From Geothrix sp. 21YS21S-4 (GTDB lineage: Bacteria; Acidobacteriota; Holophagae; Holophagales; Holophagaceae), in assembly GCF_030845995.1 (NCBI RefSeq), contig NZ_CP132719.1, positions 1,116,001 to 1,180,000 of the forward strand: DNA of 64,000 nt. The letters run 5' to 3'. The position numbers and the translations under genes are program-made. Every line of letters begins with the position of its first letter. Position 1 is the first letter of the stretch. Of the stretch, positions 9,399-18,334 are shown one piece after another. The notes below the pieces were generated by a model. It made no database searches. It was not told the origin of the DNA and saw only the letters and a list, made by a program, of their open reading frames with translations.

Positions 9399-9610
9399 CA
9401 TGAAACTGATTGAATGCCCATGAATCTGAAGTCATTCGTTCTGAATTTTCCGATCTGAAGGCTCTCTCGGCACAAGGGATCCTGTCCTTGGCGTTTCAGA
9501 AATTTTTCTATAGCCATTTCGAAATCGACCTAATCCATTGAGATCTACTCCCAAGAAGGGAGTGCTGGAGTGGATTACTTGATCCCTGGTTGTAAGTTTG
9601 TTGGTAGTGG

Positions 9611-9670
9611 GCCAAGACGCCAAGAAAGACAGAAAGCGGTGTCTTTATGCAGTTCTTGGTGTCTTGGTGG
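9611..9670. repeat. Intergenic imperfect palindrome, CCAAGACGCCAAG family
   Basis: Arms GCCAAGACGCCAAGAA (9611-9626) and TTCTTGGTGTCTTGGTGG (9653-9670) can fold into a long imperfect hairpin. A second member is at 52801-52858. It lies in the 292-bp space between the discoidin gene and cheB, both of which end there. I see no gene in the rest of that space. Confidence 0.6.
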
Positions 9671-9690
9671 TGAAAAGAAAAGCTTGGGCT

Positions 9691-10755
9691 TCAGACGGCC
9701 ACTGAACTCCACTCAGCCAGGTGGCGGGCGACGTCGGCCAGGGGGACCTGGACCTGGACGGCCCCGCGCGACCAGGCTGCCCGCGGCATTCCGTAGACCA
9801 CGCAGGTGGCTTCGTCCTGGCCGAGGGTGCGTGCGCCCTTCTGGCGCATCTCCAGGAGGCCGCGGGCGCCGTCGTCGCCCATGCCCGTGAGGATCGCCCC
9901 CAGGGCGTGGGGGCCGCAGGCCTCGGCGACGCTCTGGAAAAGGGCGTCCACGGAGGGCAGGTGGCGGGAGATCCGCTCGCCGACCTGGAGGTGGGCAGCG
10001 AGGCCCGCCCCCTGCCGGATCACCGTGAGGTGGCAGCCGCTGGGGCCCAGATACACCGTCCCGGACTGGAGGGTCTCGTGGTCCTCGGCAACCTTCACTT
10101 TGGCCGCGCAGCTGCGGTCCAGGCGATCGGCGAAGGCGGGCATGAAGCCCGGAAGCATGTGCTGAACGACGACCACGGGCGGAAGGTTCCCGGGGATGGT
10201 CTCGAAGACGCGCCGCAGGGCCTCGGTTCCCCCGGTGCTGGCGCCCACGGCGATGAGGGCGCGGCCGCTGCGGGTCTTCCGCACGCTGGAGAGGGGAGCG
10301 ACCGGTCCCGCGGCGGCGGCCGTCGAGGCCATGAGGGGGCGGACCCTCGCCAGGGACGCGGCGTAGACCGTCTCGGCGATCTCGGTCCCCATGGCCTCCA
10401 GCCCCGCGGCCTGGTCCAGCACGGGCTTGCCGATGACGTCCACGGCCCCCAGCGCCAGGGCGTCCAGCGCGGTGGACGTGCCCTGGGCCGTGAGGCTGGA
10501 CAGCATCACCACGGGCAGGGGATGGGCCTTCATCAGTTTGCCGAGGAAGGTGAGCCCGTCCATGCGTGGCATCTCCACGTCCAGGGTGAGGACGTCGGGA
10601 TCCAGTTCCTTGATCTTCTCCCGCGCGTCGTAGGGATCGCGGGCGGAGCCCACCACTTCGAGTCCGCCGTGGCGGACGAGGATGGAGGACAGGGTCTGGC
10701 GGACCAGCGCGCTGTCGTCCACCACCAGGACGCGGGATTTGACCTTGGCGTTCAT
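9691..10755 (-). CDS. cheB: Chemotaxis response regulator methylesterase/deamidase CheB
   Basis: Removes methyl groups from (and deamidates) chemoreceptor glutamates, closing the adaptation loop. A receiver domain occupies residues 6-120, with acidic pocket 'VVDDSA' and acceptor Asp59 in 'TLDVEMPRMDG'. The methylesterase domain spans 165-350, with catalytic Ser173 (GASTGGTEAL), His199 (VVQHMLPG) and Asp295 (GMGDDGARGL). Length (354) is typical. It is the last gene of the minus-strand chemotaxis operon. Its ATG overlaps the cheD stop by 4 bp (ATGA), which implies translational coupling. CheA phosphorylation of the receiver should activate it. Confidence 0.97.
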   Translation of the reverse strand: MNAKVKSRVLVVDDSALVRQTLSSILVRHGGLEVVGSARDPYDAREKIKELDPDVLTLDVEMPRMDGLTFLGKLMKAHPLPVVMLSSLTAQGTSTALDALALGAVDVIGKPVLDQAAGLEAMGTEIAETVYAASLARVRPLMASTAAAAGPVAPLSSVRKTRSGRALIAVGASTGGTEALRRVFETIPGNLPPVVVVQHMLPGFMPAFADRLDRSCAAKVKVAEDHETLQSGTVYLGPSGCHLTVIRQGAGLAAHLQVGERISRHLPSVDALFQSVAEACGPHALGAILTGMGDDGARGLLEMRQKGARTLGQDEATCVVYGMPRAAWSRGAVQVQVPLADVARHLAEWSSVAV

Positions 10756-11366
10756 GTGGGTAGCTCCGTCCCCCCCTCGGTCCGCGACGAGGCCATGTCG
10801 AAGAGGTAGGCGCGCTCGCGGTCGAAGATGGTGTCGTTGTGAAGGCGTTGGATGCGCTTGACGAGAACCTGGCCCGTGTGGGGAAAGAAGTAGATCTTGC
10901 GGGGAAGGGTGCCGCCCATGTCCTCGCTCCAGAGGGGGATCCCCTTGTCGCGGAGGAACCCGCGCACGAAGTCGATGTTCTGGCCGCCGATGTCGGGGAG
11001 GCCGCGGACCACGCGGCCCCCGCCGAAGGCCTTGGCCACGAGGCGGCTGCGCTCGGCTCCCAGCAGGACCAGGTCGTCGATGAGGTAGTCCATGGCGGCG
11101 GCGCCGTAGCGGGCGGAGGAGAACACGTCGGGATCGGGCTCGCCGTCCCCCCGTAGCGGCAGCATGAAGTGGTTCATCCCGCCCACCATGGCGATGGGAT
11201 CCAGCAGGCAGGCGGTGACGCAGCTCCCCAGGACGGTGACGATCACCTCGTCGTCCACCGTGGCGTAGAACTCGCCGGGCAGGATCTTCATGGCCTGCCG
11301 GTTGAAATGGCGGTCCAGGTACTTGGAGGCCCGGCCTTGGACCAGGGGAGCGAGGGAAGACGTCAT
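10752..11366 (-). CDS. cheD: Chemoreceptor glutamine deamidase CheD
   Basis: A 204-residue CheD. The family deamidates specific receptor glutamines and can bind CheC-type phosphatases. The catalytic Cys is in 'VTVLGSCVTACL' and the His in 'GGMNHFMLP', with 'KAFGGGRVV' and 'GGTLPRKIYFFPHTG' as further conserved blocks. The ATG at 11364-11366 overlaps the cheR stop, and the stop overlaps the cheB start. The three adaptation genes are therefore coupled. No cheC is visible in the window. Confidence 0.96.
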   Translation of the reverse strand: MTSSLAPLVQGRASKYLDRHFNRQAMKILPGEFYATVDDEVIVTVLGSCVTACLLDPIAMVGGMNHFMLPLRGDGEPDPDVFSSARYGAAAMDYLIDDLVLLGAERSRLVAKAFGGGRVVRGLPDIGGQNIDFVRGFLRDKGIPLWSEDMGGTLPRKIYFFPHTGQVLVKRIQRLHNDTIFDRERAYLFDMASSRTEGGTELPT

Positions 11367-12223
11367 GCTTTGCCGTCCTTCCGCTGGTAGACGGTCTGGC
11401 CCAGCGGATGGAACCCGCTCGCGGCGTCCAGCAGCGCCTCCGAGTGGCCCACGAACAGCAGCCCGTCCCGTTCCAGGCGCTGGTGAAAGCGGGCGAGGAG
11501 GTTCCGCTGGGTGGGCTTGTCGAAGTAGATCATCACGTTGCGGCAGAAGATGGCGTGGATGGGGCCGCTGCCCAGCGGCCAGCGGGGGTCCAGGAGGTTG
11601 AGGCGCTCGAAGGTGATCAGCCCGCGGAGCTCCGGCCGGATCCGCACCTGGCCCTCCTGCCGGCCCGTGCCGCGGAGGAAGCCGAAGTGCTTCCACGGCT
11701 CGGCGACGTTCTCCAGGCGGGCGAGGGGGTACACGCCCCGGGCCGCCGTCTCCAGGACGGACGTGTCCAGGTCCGTGGCCACGATCTCGATGCGGCACAT
11801 CCCCCCGAAGGCCTTGTGCAGCGTCATGGCGAGGGTGTAGGGCTCCTCGCCCGTGGAGCAGCCGGCGCTCCATACCCGCACCAGGGGCGGAGGGCCCTGG
11901 GCCTCCAGCAGCTCCACCAGCCGCGTGAAGTGGTGGCCCTCGCGGAAGAAGCTGGTGAGGTTGGTGGTGAGGGCGTTGATGAATTCGCCCCACTCCTCGG
12001 ACGCCGGATCGCTCACTCGCTCCAGGTAGCTCTCGTAGTCCGTCAGGCCGAGCACCCGCAGGCGCTTGGCGAGGCGGGACTGGACCATGGTCAGCTTGTG
12101 GGGCGCCAGGGCGATTCCCGAATGGGCGTAGAGCAGGTTGCGGATGGCCTGGAAGGTCCGCGGCGACAGCGGCGTCCGGTCCAGGACCACGCTTTCCCGC
12201 GGGAGTTCGTCGGGCCGGTTCAT
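11363..12223 (-). CDS. cheR: Chemotaxis protein methyltransferase CheR
   Basis: A 286-residue S-adenosylmethionine-dependent enzyme that methylates receptor glutamates. The N-terminal helical domain (about 15-75) precedes the catalytic domain with the SAM-binding 'VRVWSAGCSTGEEPYTLAM' and 'IEIVATDLDTSVLE' strands, then 'AIFCRNVMIYFDKPTQ'. The start is the ATG at 12221-12223, which overlaps the cheA stop as ATGA. The product is likely to dock on receptor C-terminal tails; the operon's own MCP ends in such a tail. Confidence 0.96.
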   Translation of the reverse strand: MNRPDELPRESVVLDRTPLSPRTFQAIRNLLYAHSGIALAPHKLTMVQSRLAKRLRVLGLTDYESYLERVSDPASEEWGEFINALTTNLTSFFREGHHFTRLVELLEAQGPPPLVRVWSAGCSTGEEPYTLAMTLHKAFGGMCRIEIVATDLDTSVLETAARGVYPLARLENVAEPWKHFGFLRGTGRQEGQVRIRPELRGLITFERLNLLDPRWPLGSGPIHAIFCRNVMIYFDKPTQRNLLARFHQRLERDGLLFVGHSEALLDAASGFHPLGQTVYQRKDGKA

Positions 12224-14316
12224 GCTTTCACGGCGGCGGCGCCGGATTCGAGGCGCATGAGGCCCTGCACGTCCAGGATGAGGGCCACGCGCCCATCGCC
12301 CAGGATGGTGGCGCCGGAGATCCCCTCCACGCGGTGGTAGTGGGTCTCCAGGCTCTTGATGACCACCTGCTGCTGGCCCAGCAGCTCGTCCACCATCATG
12401 GCGGCCCGCCGGCCCTCGGTTTCCACCAGGACCAGCAGCGCGCGATCGCGGCCGCTCTCGCCGGGGGCGGCTTCCAGCAAGCGCTGGAGGCGCACCACGG
12501 GAATGAACTCGCCCCGCAGGCTGATCACCTCCCGATCGCCCTTCACCGTGCGCACGTCCTCGGCCCGGCACTGGAAGCTCTCCAGCACCGACGCCAGGGG
12601 GAACACGAAGGTCTCCTGGCCCACACGCACCGTCAGGCCGTCGAGGATGGCCAGGGTGAGCGGCAGCACCAGGCGGATGGTGGTGCCGCGGTTCACCCCG
12701 CTCTCCACTTCGATGCGGCCCCCCAGGGCGCGCACGTTCTGGCGGACCACGTCCATCCCCACGCCGCGGCCGGACAGGTCCGAGACCTGATCCTTGGTGG
12801 AGAAGCCGGGCTCGAAGATCAGCAGGTTCAGCTCGTCGTCCGAGGGCCGGGCGCCGGGCGCGACGAGGCCCCGCTCCACGGCCTTCCGCAGGATGCGCTC
12901 GGGATCCAGTCCCTGGCCGTCGTCCTTCACTTCGATGTGGATGTGGCCGCCGCGGCTGGACGCGCGGAGCAGGATGGTCCCGCCGGCGGGCTTGCCCGCG
13001 GCGATGCGGGCCTCCGTGGCCTCCATCCCGTGGTCCACCGCGTTCCGGACGAGGTGGGTCAGGGGATCCACCAGCATCTCGATGAAGGTCTTGTCCAGTT
13101 CGGTGGCCTGGCCCTCCATCCCCAGTTCCACCTCCTTGCCCAACTGCCGGCCCAGTTCGTGGACCATGCGGGGGAAGCGCGAGAACACCATCTCCACGGG
13201 CACCATCCGGATGCCCATCACCCGCTCCTGCAGCTCGCGGGTCTGCCGGTCGAGTTGCAGGAGGGCGGCGTTCATCCGCTCCTCGCTGGCCGGCACGTGC
13301 GAGGCCTGGGAAGCCTGGGCCAGCATGGCCTGGGTGATGACCAGTTCGCCCACGAGGTTCACCAGCCGGTCGATCTTCTCGGTGGCCACGCGCACGGTGG
13401 AGGCTTCGGCCTGGTGCCGCTTGGACTGCTGGCGGTCCAGAGCCTTGGTGACGGCCTCGGGCTTCACCTTCCCCGCTTCCACGAGGAGTTCGCCGAGGTG
13501 CTTCTGGTGCGACAGCGCTTCGCGGATGTCCTTGGGGCTCACGCCCGCTTCCACCTGCAGGATCTCTCCCAGGGGCGGGACGGCGCCTTCGGGGGCCAGG
13601 GGCTGGATCTGGAGGTTGTCGCCCTCGGCCACGAACTCGAAGACCTCCTCCACGTCCGCCAGGGGCGCCGAGGTCTCCAGGCGGAGGTCCCAGGCCATGT
13701 GGCAATCCTCGGGATCCAGCTGGTCGAAGGGGGGAAGGCGGGAGAGGTCCAGCCACGTCCGGAGATGTCCCAGCTTCCCCAGGTCGCGGAACAGGCGCTC
13801 CAGGTTGATGCCGCGGCGGAAGGCGTCCGAAGGGGCCTCGAACCGGATGGCGAAGCCGGTGCCGCTGTGGGCCTTGGCGGCGGCTTGGGCCATGGCTTTG
13901 GCGAGGGGCTCCGGCGGCGGCGCGGCCTCCCGGGCCTGGAGCTTCGCCACCAGCGCCTCCTGGGTCCGCACTTCCTTCGCGGGCAGCGGCTCCTCCTGGC
14001 GGGCGTGGTGCAGGTGGCTGCGGATGAGGTCCACGCCCTGGAGCAGCAGCTCGCGCAGGTCGGAGGTCATCGCCCGGGTGCCCTTCCGCACCGGCTCCAG
14101 GGTGTTCTCCAGCTCATGGGTGAAGGCGGCGACCTCCGGAAACCCGAAGGTCCCGGCGTTCCCCTTGATGGAATGGGCGCCCCGGAACAGCGTGTGCAGA
14201 TCCTCCACCTCGATGGCGTCGAGATCGAGGGAGAGCAGGGTCGCTTCCATGCCGTCCGCCAGCTCGGCGGCCTCTTCGAAGAAGGCCTCGCGAAATTGCT
14301 GCATGGGATCGGACAT
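12220..14316 (-). CDS. cheA: Chemotaxis histidine kinase CheA
   Basis: A 698-residue CheA, the kinase that couples receptor arrays to CheY and CheB. P1 (about 5-105) has the phosphorylatable His48 in 'GAHSIKGNAGTFGF'. A middle region (about 155-255) containing 'LPPFDQLDPEDCHMAWDL' fits a P2-like substrate-docking segment. The P3 dimerisation helices are near 310-375. The P4 kinase domain carries 'LVRNAVDHGMEA', 'VKDDGQGLDPE' and 'GRGVGMDVVR'. The P5 CheW-like domain fills about 560-690. All catalytic boxes appear intact. The gene lies 7 bp downstream of cheY and its stop overlaps the cheR start. Confidence 0.97.
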   Translation of the reverse strand: MSDPMQQFREAFFEEAAELADGMEATLLSLDLDAIEVEDLHTLFRGAHSIKGNAGTFGFPEVAAFTHELENTLEPVRKGTRAMTSDLRELLLQGVDLIRSHLHHARQEEPLPAKEVRTQEALVAKLQAREAAPPPEPLAKAMAQAAAKAHSGTGFAIRFEAPSDAFRRGINLERLFRDLGKLGHLRTWLDLSRLPPFDQLDPEDCHMAWDLRLETSAPLADVEEVFEFVAEGDNLQIQPLAPEGAVPPLGEILQVEAGVSPKDIREALSHQKHLGELLVEAGKVKPEAVTKALDRQQSKRHQAEASTVRVATEKIDRLVNLVGELVITQAMLAQASQASHVPASEERMNAALLQLDRQTRELQERVMGIRMVPVEMVFSRFPRMVHELGRQLGKEVELGMEGQATELDKTFIEMLVDPLTHLVRNAVDHGMEATEARIAAGKPAGGTILLRASSRGGHIHIEVKDDGQGLDPERILRKAVERGLVAPGARPSDDELNLLIFEPGFSTKDQVSDLSGRGVGMDVVRQNVRALGGRIEVESGVNRGTTIRLVLPLTLAILDGLTVRVGQETFVFPLASVLESFQCRAEDVRTVKGDREVISLRGEFIPVVRLQRLLEAAPGESGRDRALLVLVETEGRRAAMMVDELLGQQQVVIKSLETHYHRVEGISGATILGDGRVALILDVQGLMRLESGAAAVKA

Positions 14317-14323
14317 GGGAACC

Positions 14324-14686
14324 TCAGATGACCTTGTTCACGACCTCGAGGAGCTTCTCGGGACTGAAGGGCTTGACGATCCACCCCGTGGCGCCGGCCT
14401 CTTTCCCCTTCTGCTTGATGTCCCCGCGCGCCTCGGTCGTGAGCACGAGGATGGGCGTGAACCGGAATTCGGGGAGGGCCCGGAGTCGCTGCACCAGCGT
14501 GATCCCGTCCATGCGGGGCATGTTCACGTCCGTGATGACCAGGGACAGCTGCTTGCCCTGGGCCACCTCCAGCGCCTCCACGCCGTCGGAAGCCTCCAGG
14601 ACGTCAAAGTTCGCCCCTTTCAGGGTGAAGGTGATCATCTGCCGCATCGTGCTCGAATCGTCCACGGTGAGAATGCATTTGCCCAT
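14324..14686 (-). CDS. cheY: Chemotaxis response regulator CheY
   Basis: A 120-residue stand-alone receiver domain. It has the acidic pair Asp9/Asp10 (ILTVDDSSTMRQ), acceptor Asp53 (VITDVNMPRMDG), the switch Thr in 'ILVLTTEA' and the Lys in 'WIVKPFSPEKL'. Phosphorylated by CheA, it should bind the flagellar switch or control another motility output. It is encoded between the soluble MCP-like gene and cheA, with 7-12 bp gaps, in the same operon. Confidence 0.95.
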   Translation of the reverse strand: MGKCILTVDDSSTMRQMITFTLKGANFDVLEASDGVEALEVAQGKQLSLVITDVNMPRMDGITLVQRLRALPEFRFTPILVLTTEARGDIKQKGKEAGATGWIVKPFSPEKLLEVVNKVI

Positions 14687-14698
14687 CGGATCAAGCCC

Positions 14699-15778
14699 CT
14701 AGAAGAGATCGACATCGCCCGCGACGAGATCGCCGCGCTTCACTGCCTTGAACTGCACCCGGGCGGCTTCCACCTGGCCCAGGACTTCGTGGAGCGAGGC
14801 GATGGCCTCCACCCCGTCGGCGCCCGCGGCCAGCCGGGCCTCGAAGGCCCGCCACGCGCCCGCCTGTTCCAGCAGGTTTTGCAGCTCCTGGAGGCAGGCC
14901 ATCAGGGTCTGATGGACCAGGTCCTCGAACTGGAGGCTGCGCACCACGTGGCTCACCTGCTGGGCGATGCCGCCGGCGTTGGCTTCCAGCTGGCCCACCA
15001 GCTCCTGCGCCTTGGCGTTGTTCGTCTCCAGGGTGCGGATCACCACTTCGGACTCGTCCTTGGACCGCAGGGCCACCCCCACGTCCTTGCTGACGATGGA
15101 CTGGACCAGGGCATCCGTCCGCTCCAGGGCCTGGCGGGTGCCGCTGATCTGCTCGTGGATGATGGAGCTGAGCGCCGTGCTGCGGTCCGCCAGTTTGGAC
15201 ACTTCGCCCGCCACGATGGCGAACCCGGCGCCGAACTGGCGGGCGTGGGCGGCCTCGATGGTGGCGTTGAGGGACAAAAGATGGGTGCGCCCGGCGATCT
15301 CCGACAGCTCGCCCAGCATGTCCTCCATGTGGGCCGCGCGGTCGCGGATGTCCTCGATCTCCGCGGCGAAGCGCGTGGACGACTCGGAAATGTCGAGCAT
15401 GTGCTTCACGAAGGTGTCGAGGGTCCCCACGATCGCGGTCCCGAACCCGCCGCCCGCCTGATCCGCGGACGCGCCTTCGGAGCCCGTCCCCATGCACTCC
15501 AGGACGGCTTCGGCCAGCCGGTGCTGCTGGTCCACGCCCTGGTCGAGGCTTTTAAGCGCGGCTTCCACGGTGGAGGCGGCCTCCCGCACGAGGTTGTCGG
15601 CCTGGGTCAGCTCGTTGCTCAGGAAGTCCACCTGGCCCTCCAGCATCGCGGCCTCGCGACCGGCCAGCTGTTGGAGCGCGGCCGTCATCCCGGCATCGCC
15701 GGAAGCGGCCTCCGGCGGTGCCGCCGGCGCGGACAGCGCCTGCGGAGGCGCGTCGGGGGTGCCGGACCACCACTTCAT
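14699..15778 (-). CDS. Soluble methyl-accepting chemotaxis-like signalling protein
   Basis: A 359-residue protein with an MCP signalling core but no membrane segment. The core contains 'GRTHLLSLNATIEAAHARQ' and 'GAGFAIVAGEVSKLADRSTA', which correspond to the hairpin tip of receptors. The long helices either side are heptad-rich. The N-terminal 50 residues are Ala/Pro-rich and hold no recognised sensor. The start at 15776-15778 overlaps the stop of the STAS gene, so the two are probably translated together. It may join the cytoplasmic side of the array or have a regulatory role with the STAS partner. The core is short, and some residues of the canonical tip differ. Confidence 0.85.
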   Translation of the reverse strand: MKWWSGTPDAPPQALSAPAAPPEAASGDAGMTAALQQLAGREAAMLEGQVDFLSNELTQADNLVREAASTVEAALKSLDQGVDQQHRLAEAVLECMGTGSEGASADQAGGGFGTAIVGTLDTFVKHMLDISESSTRFAAEIEDIRDRAAHMEDMLGELSEIAGRTHLLSLNATIEAAHARQFGAGFAIVAGEVSKLADRSTALSSIIHEQISGTRQALERTDALVQSIVSKDVGVALRSKDESEVVIRTLETNNAKAQELVGQLEANAGGIAQQVSHVVRSLQFEDLVHQTLMACLQELQNLLEQAGAWRAFEARLAAGADGVEAIASLHEVLGQVEAARVQFKAVKRGDLVAGDVDLF

Positions 15779-16092
15779 GAGGAAGCTCCTTCCAGGAGAT
15801 CCGCCAAGCCCAGCAGGGTGAGACGGCTCCGCCATTCCTCCTTGAGGCCCGTCAGGACCAGTCGATGGCCCTTGGTGTGCAGGGTCTGGGCTGCGGCGGC
15901 CAGGAGCTGGAACCCGGACAGGTCGATGTCCCCGAGGCCGGAGAGATCCAGGGGAAGCGGCTGCTCCTCGGAGGCGGTCCAGGGCGCGAGCCACTCCCAC
16001 TGGTCCTGGATGGCGAAGATGTCCAGGTCCCCTTCCAGGAGAAGGGGGCCGGCGGCGGAATCGGAGTCGGGGGGCGGGAAGGAGTCGGCCAT
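15775..16092 (-). CDS. STAS-domain protein
   Basis: A 105-residue protein that is almost entirely one STAS domain. It has 'GPLLLEGDLDIFAIQDQW' as the first strands and helix, then 'LPLDLSGLGDIDLSGFQLL', which includes the conserved D-S-G around the usual phospho-Ser site, and 'HRLVLTGLKEEWRSRL' at the end. STAS domains of this size act as anti-anti-sigma factors or as partners in switch complexes. Its place between cheW and a soluble MCP, with coupled translation, suggests a chemotaxis role rather than sigma control. That role is an inference; no anti-sigma kinase is nearby. Confidence 0.85.
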   Translation of the reverse strand: MADSFPPPDSDSAAGPLLLEGDLDIFAIQDQWEWLAPWTASEEQPLPLDLSGLGDIDLSGFQLLAAAAQTLHTKGHRLVLTGLKEEWRSRLTLLGLADLLEGASS

Positions 16093-16098
16093 GGCGGA

Positions 16099-16596
16099 TC
16101 AGGAGGAGGCGTCGAGGGCGAACAGCTCGCCGTCCGACAGCAGGCGGTCGAGGTCGAGGAGGATCAGCATGGCGTCCGCCCCCGTGGCGCCCGGAAGCGA
16201 GGCCAGGCCCGCGATGAACTCCCGGCCCAGGGCCGTCTGGGCGCCGAGTTCGGGGGCGGGGCGGATGGCGGACGGATCGAGGTCCAGCACGTCGGAGACC
16301 GCATCCACCCGGATCCCCAGGGTGCGCCCCTGGACTTCGACGATGACGATGACTGGCCGGGCGTCCGGAGGGGCCTCGCCCAGGGCGAAGCGGCGCCTCA
16401 ACTCCAGGATGGGGACGATGGCCCCGCGGAGGTTGATCACCCCGGGCATGTACTCGGGAGCCTCGGGGATGCGCGTGATGGCGGCCTGGGCCTGGATCTC
16501 GCGGACCTTGAGGATGGGTAGGGCGTAGGCCTCGCCCGCCAGGACGAAGCACAGGACCTGCTGGGTTCCGTGGAAGCTGCTGTCGGCGGCGGCCAT
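16099..16596 (-). CDS. cheW: Chemotaxis coupling protein CheW
   Basis: A 165-residue CheW that links receptors to CheA. It begins with 'QQVLCFVLAGEAYALPILKV', followed by 'ITRIPEAPEYMPGVINLRG' and 'IVPILELRRRFALG', the family's core beta-barrel sequences. The later 'LGIRVDAVSDVLDLD' is also typical. The start at 16594-16596 was chosen over a longer frame because GAGGAG lies just upstream and the family begins here. It lies 10 bp from the MCP and 6 bp from the STAS gene in the same operon. Confidence 0.95.
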   Translation of the reverse strand: MAAADSSFHGTQQVLCFVLAGEAYALPILKVREIQAQAAITRIPEAPEYMPGVINLRGAIVPILELRRRFALGEAPPDARPVIVIVEVQGRTLGIRVDAVSDVLDLDPSAIRPAPELGAQTALGREFIAGLASLPGATGADAMLILLDLDRLLSDGELFALDASS

Positions 16597-16606
16597 GGGC
16601 GACTCC

Positions 16607-18334
16607 TCAGAAGGCTTCCCACTGGCCGTCGTCGTCGTCCTTGGGCGTGGGCAGGGGCTGTTTCGAGGCGCCGAGTTCGGGGCGGGCGGGGGTCCGCTTC
16701 GCCCCGAGGGAGGGCTTGGCCGCGGAACGGGGCGCGGCGGCATGGTGGGGGGCGAGGGGCCGGGCGCGGCTGGCTTCGGGCCGCCGCACTTCCAGACCCG
16801 TCTTGAAGCGGGCCACGACCTCCGTCAGCGCGTGGGCCTGGGCGTCCAGGGACTCGGCGGCCGCGGCGGATTCCTCCACCAGGGCCGCATTCTGCTGGGT
16901 GACCTCGTCCATCTGGACCACGGCCTTGTTGATCTCGTTCAATCCCGCGCTCTGCTCCTGCGTGGCCGCCGCGATCTCGCCCACCAGGCTGGTCACGCGC
17001 TGGACGTTGGCCACCACCTCGCGGATGGTGTCGCCGGCGTGGGCGGCCACCTTGGTGCCGTCCTGGGATTTGGACACGCTGTCCCGGATCAGGCCCTTGA
17101 TCTCCTTGGCCGCGTCGGCGCTGCGCTTGGCGAGGTTCCGGACTTCCGCCGCCACCACCGCGAACCCGCGTCCCTGCTCGCCGGCCCGGGCGGCTTCCAC
17201 CGCCGCATTCAGGGCGAGGAGGTTGGTCTGGAAGGCGATCTCGTCCACCACGCCGATGATCTCGTTGATCTTGGCGGAACTCTGGTTGATGGCCTCCATG
17301 GCCTCGATGACCTGGCCCACGGCGGTGCCGCCGTCCTGGGCCACCTGGCGGGCCTTGCCGGACTCCTGGTTGGCGGAGCGGGCGTTGTCCGCCGTCTGGT
17401 TCACGTTGCTGGTGATCTGCTCCATGCTGCTGGCGGTCTCTTCGAGGCTGGCGGCCTGTTCTTCCGTGCGGCGGCTCAGGTCGGTGTTGCCCACGGAGAT
17501 CTCGCCCGAGGCGGTGGAGATGGCCAGAGCGCTTTCCTGGATCTGCAGGACCATCTCCCGCAGGCCCTCGTTGGTGGTGTTGAGGATCCGCCCCAGTTCG
17601 CCCAGTTCGTCCGTGGAGTCGATCTCCACGCGCTGGGTGAGGTCGCCCTGGGCCACCGTCTCGATCACCGCGCCCACGGCCTGCAGGGGCCGGGTGATCC
17701 CGCGGGTGATGGTGAAGGCCAAAAGCCCGCCCAGGACCAGCGCGAGGCCCGAGCAGATGGTGACGATCACCACCGCCTGGTTATGGCTGGCCATGGCGGC
17801 GTCATAACGCTTGGTGATGGCTGCGTTGAAGAAGTGGACAGCGTTGGCGACGTCGGCTTCCAGGGCCCGATCCGCCCCCCGCACTTCCTCGAAGAGGAAA
17901 CGGACCGCGTCCTTGTCCCGGCCGCCCAGAGAGGCTTCCAGGGTCTTCTGATTGGCCTGGCGGACCTTGAAGTGGCTTTCCTGGACCTTGGCGAAAAGGG
18001 CCTTGGACTCGGCGCTCCACAGGCTCTCTTCCAGGCGCTTGGAGGCGGCCTCGTAGGTGTCCCGGGCCTTGCTGATGCGCTCGAAATTGTCCTTCCGGTC
18101 CGGGATGTTGTCCATGAGGAGGGTGGTCCGGAGCATGCGGGCCACGAGGGCGCTCTGCTCCGACATCGTGTTGATGTCCTCCAGCTGCTTGTTGTAGTGC
18201 GTGACGATGTCGCTCGTGTTGCTCGCGATGACGCTCATCCGGTTCATCCCCACGCCGGCCACCAGCAGCAGCAGCAGCAGGATGAGGGAAAAGGCCAGGG
18301 TGAGGCGGGTACCGATTTTCAGGTTGCCGAGCAT
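16607..18334 (-). CDS. Transmembrane methyl-accepting chemotaxis protein with C-terminal CheR/CheB tether
   Basis: A 575-residue chemoreceptor and the first gene of the operon. It has a membrane helix at 12-28, a periplasmic helical sensor (30-185, four-helix-bundle type), a second membrane helix at 188-208, a HAMP domain (209-262) and the long signalling coiled coil. The tip 'EIAFQTNLLALNAAVEAARA' (about 365-384) is canonical and binds CheW/CheA. After residue 515 an Ala/Pro-rich linker ends in 'GQWEAF', which resembles the NWETF-type pentapeptide that tethers CheR and CheB. That fits its position with cheR, cheB and cheD. The ligand is unknown. Confidence 0.95.
   Translation of the reverse strand: MLGNLKIGTRLTLAFSLILLLLLLVAGVGMNRMSVIASNTSDIVTHYNKQLEDINTMSEQSALVARMLRTTLLMDNIPDRKDNFERISKARDTYEAASKRLEESLWSAESKALFAKVQESHFKVRQANQKTLEASLGGRDKDAVRFLFEEVRGADRALEADVANAVHFFNAAITKRYDAAMASHNQAVVIVTICSGLALVLGGLLAFTITRGITRPLQAVGAVIETVAQGDLTQRVEIDSTDELGELGRILNTTNEGLREMVLQIQESALAISTASGEISVGNTDLSRRTEEQAASLEETASSMEQITSNVNQTADNARSANQESGKARQVAQDGGTAVGQVIEAMEAINQSSAKINEIIGVVDEIAFQTNLLALNAAVEAARAGEQGRGFAVVAAEVRNLAKRSADAAKEIKGLIRDSVSKSQDGTKVAAHAGDTIREVVANVQRVTSLVGEIAAATQEQSAGLNEINKAVVQMDEVTQQNAALVEESAAAAESLDAQAHALTEVVARFKTGLEVRRPEASRARPLAPHHAAAPRSAAKPSLGAKRTPARPELGASKQPLPTPKDDDDGQWEAF

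Noticed and set aside
12334-16528. Very long open frames on the plus strand opposite the chemotaxis genes
   Set aside because: They are antisense to well-recognised cheA, cheY and MCP genes. They are an effect of high G+C at third codon positions and have no domain-like content.
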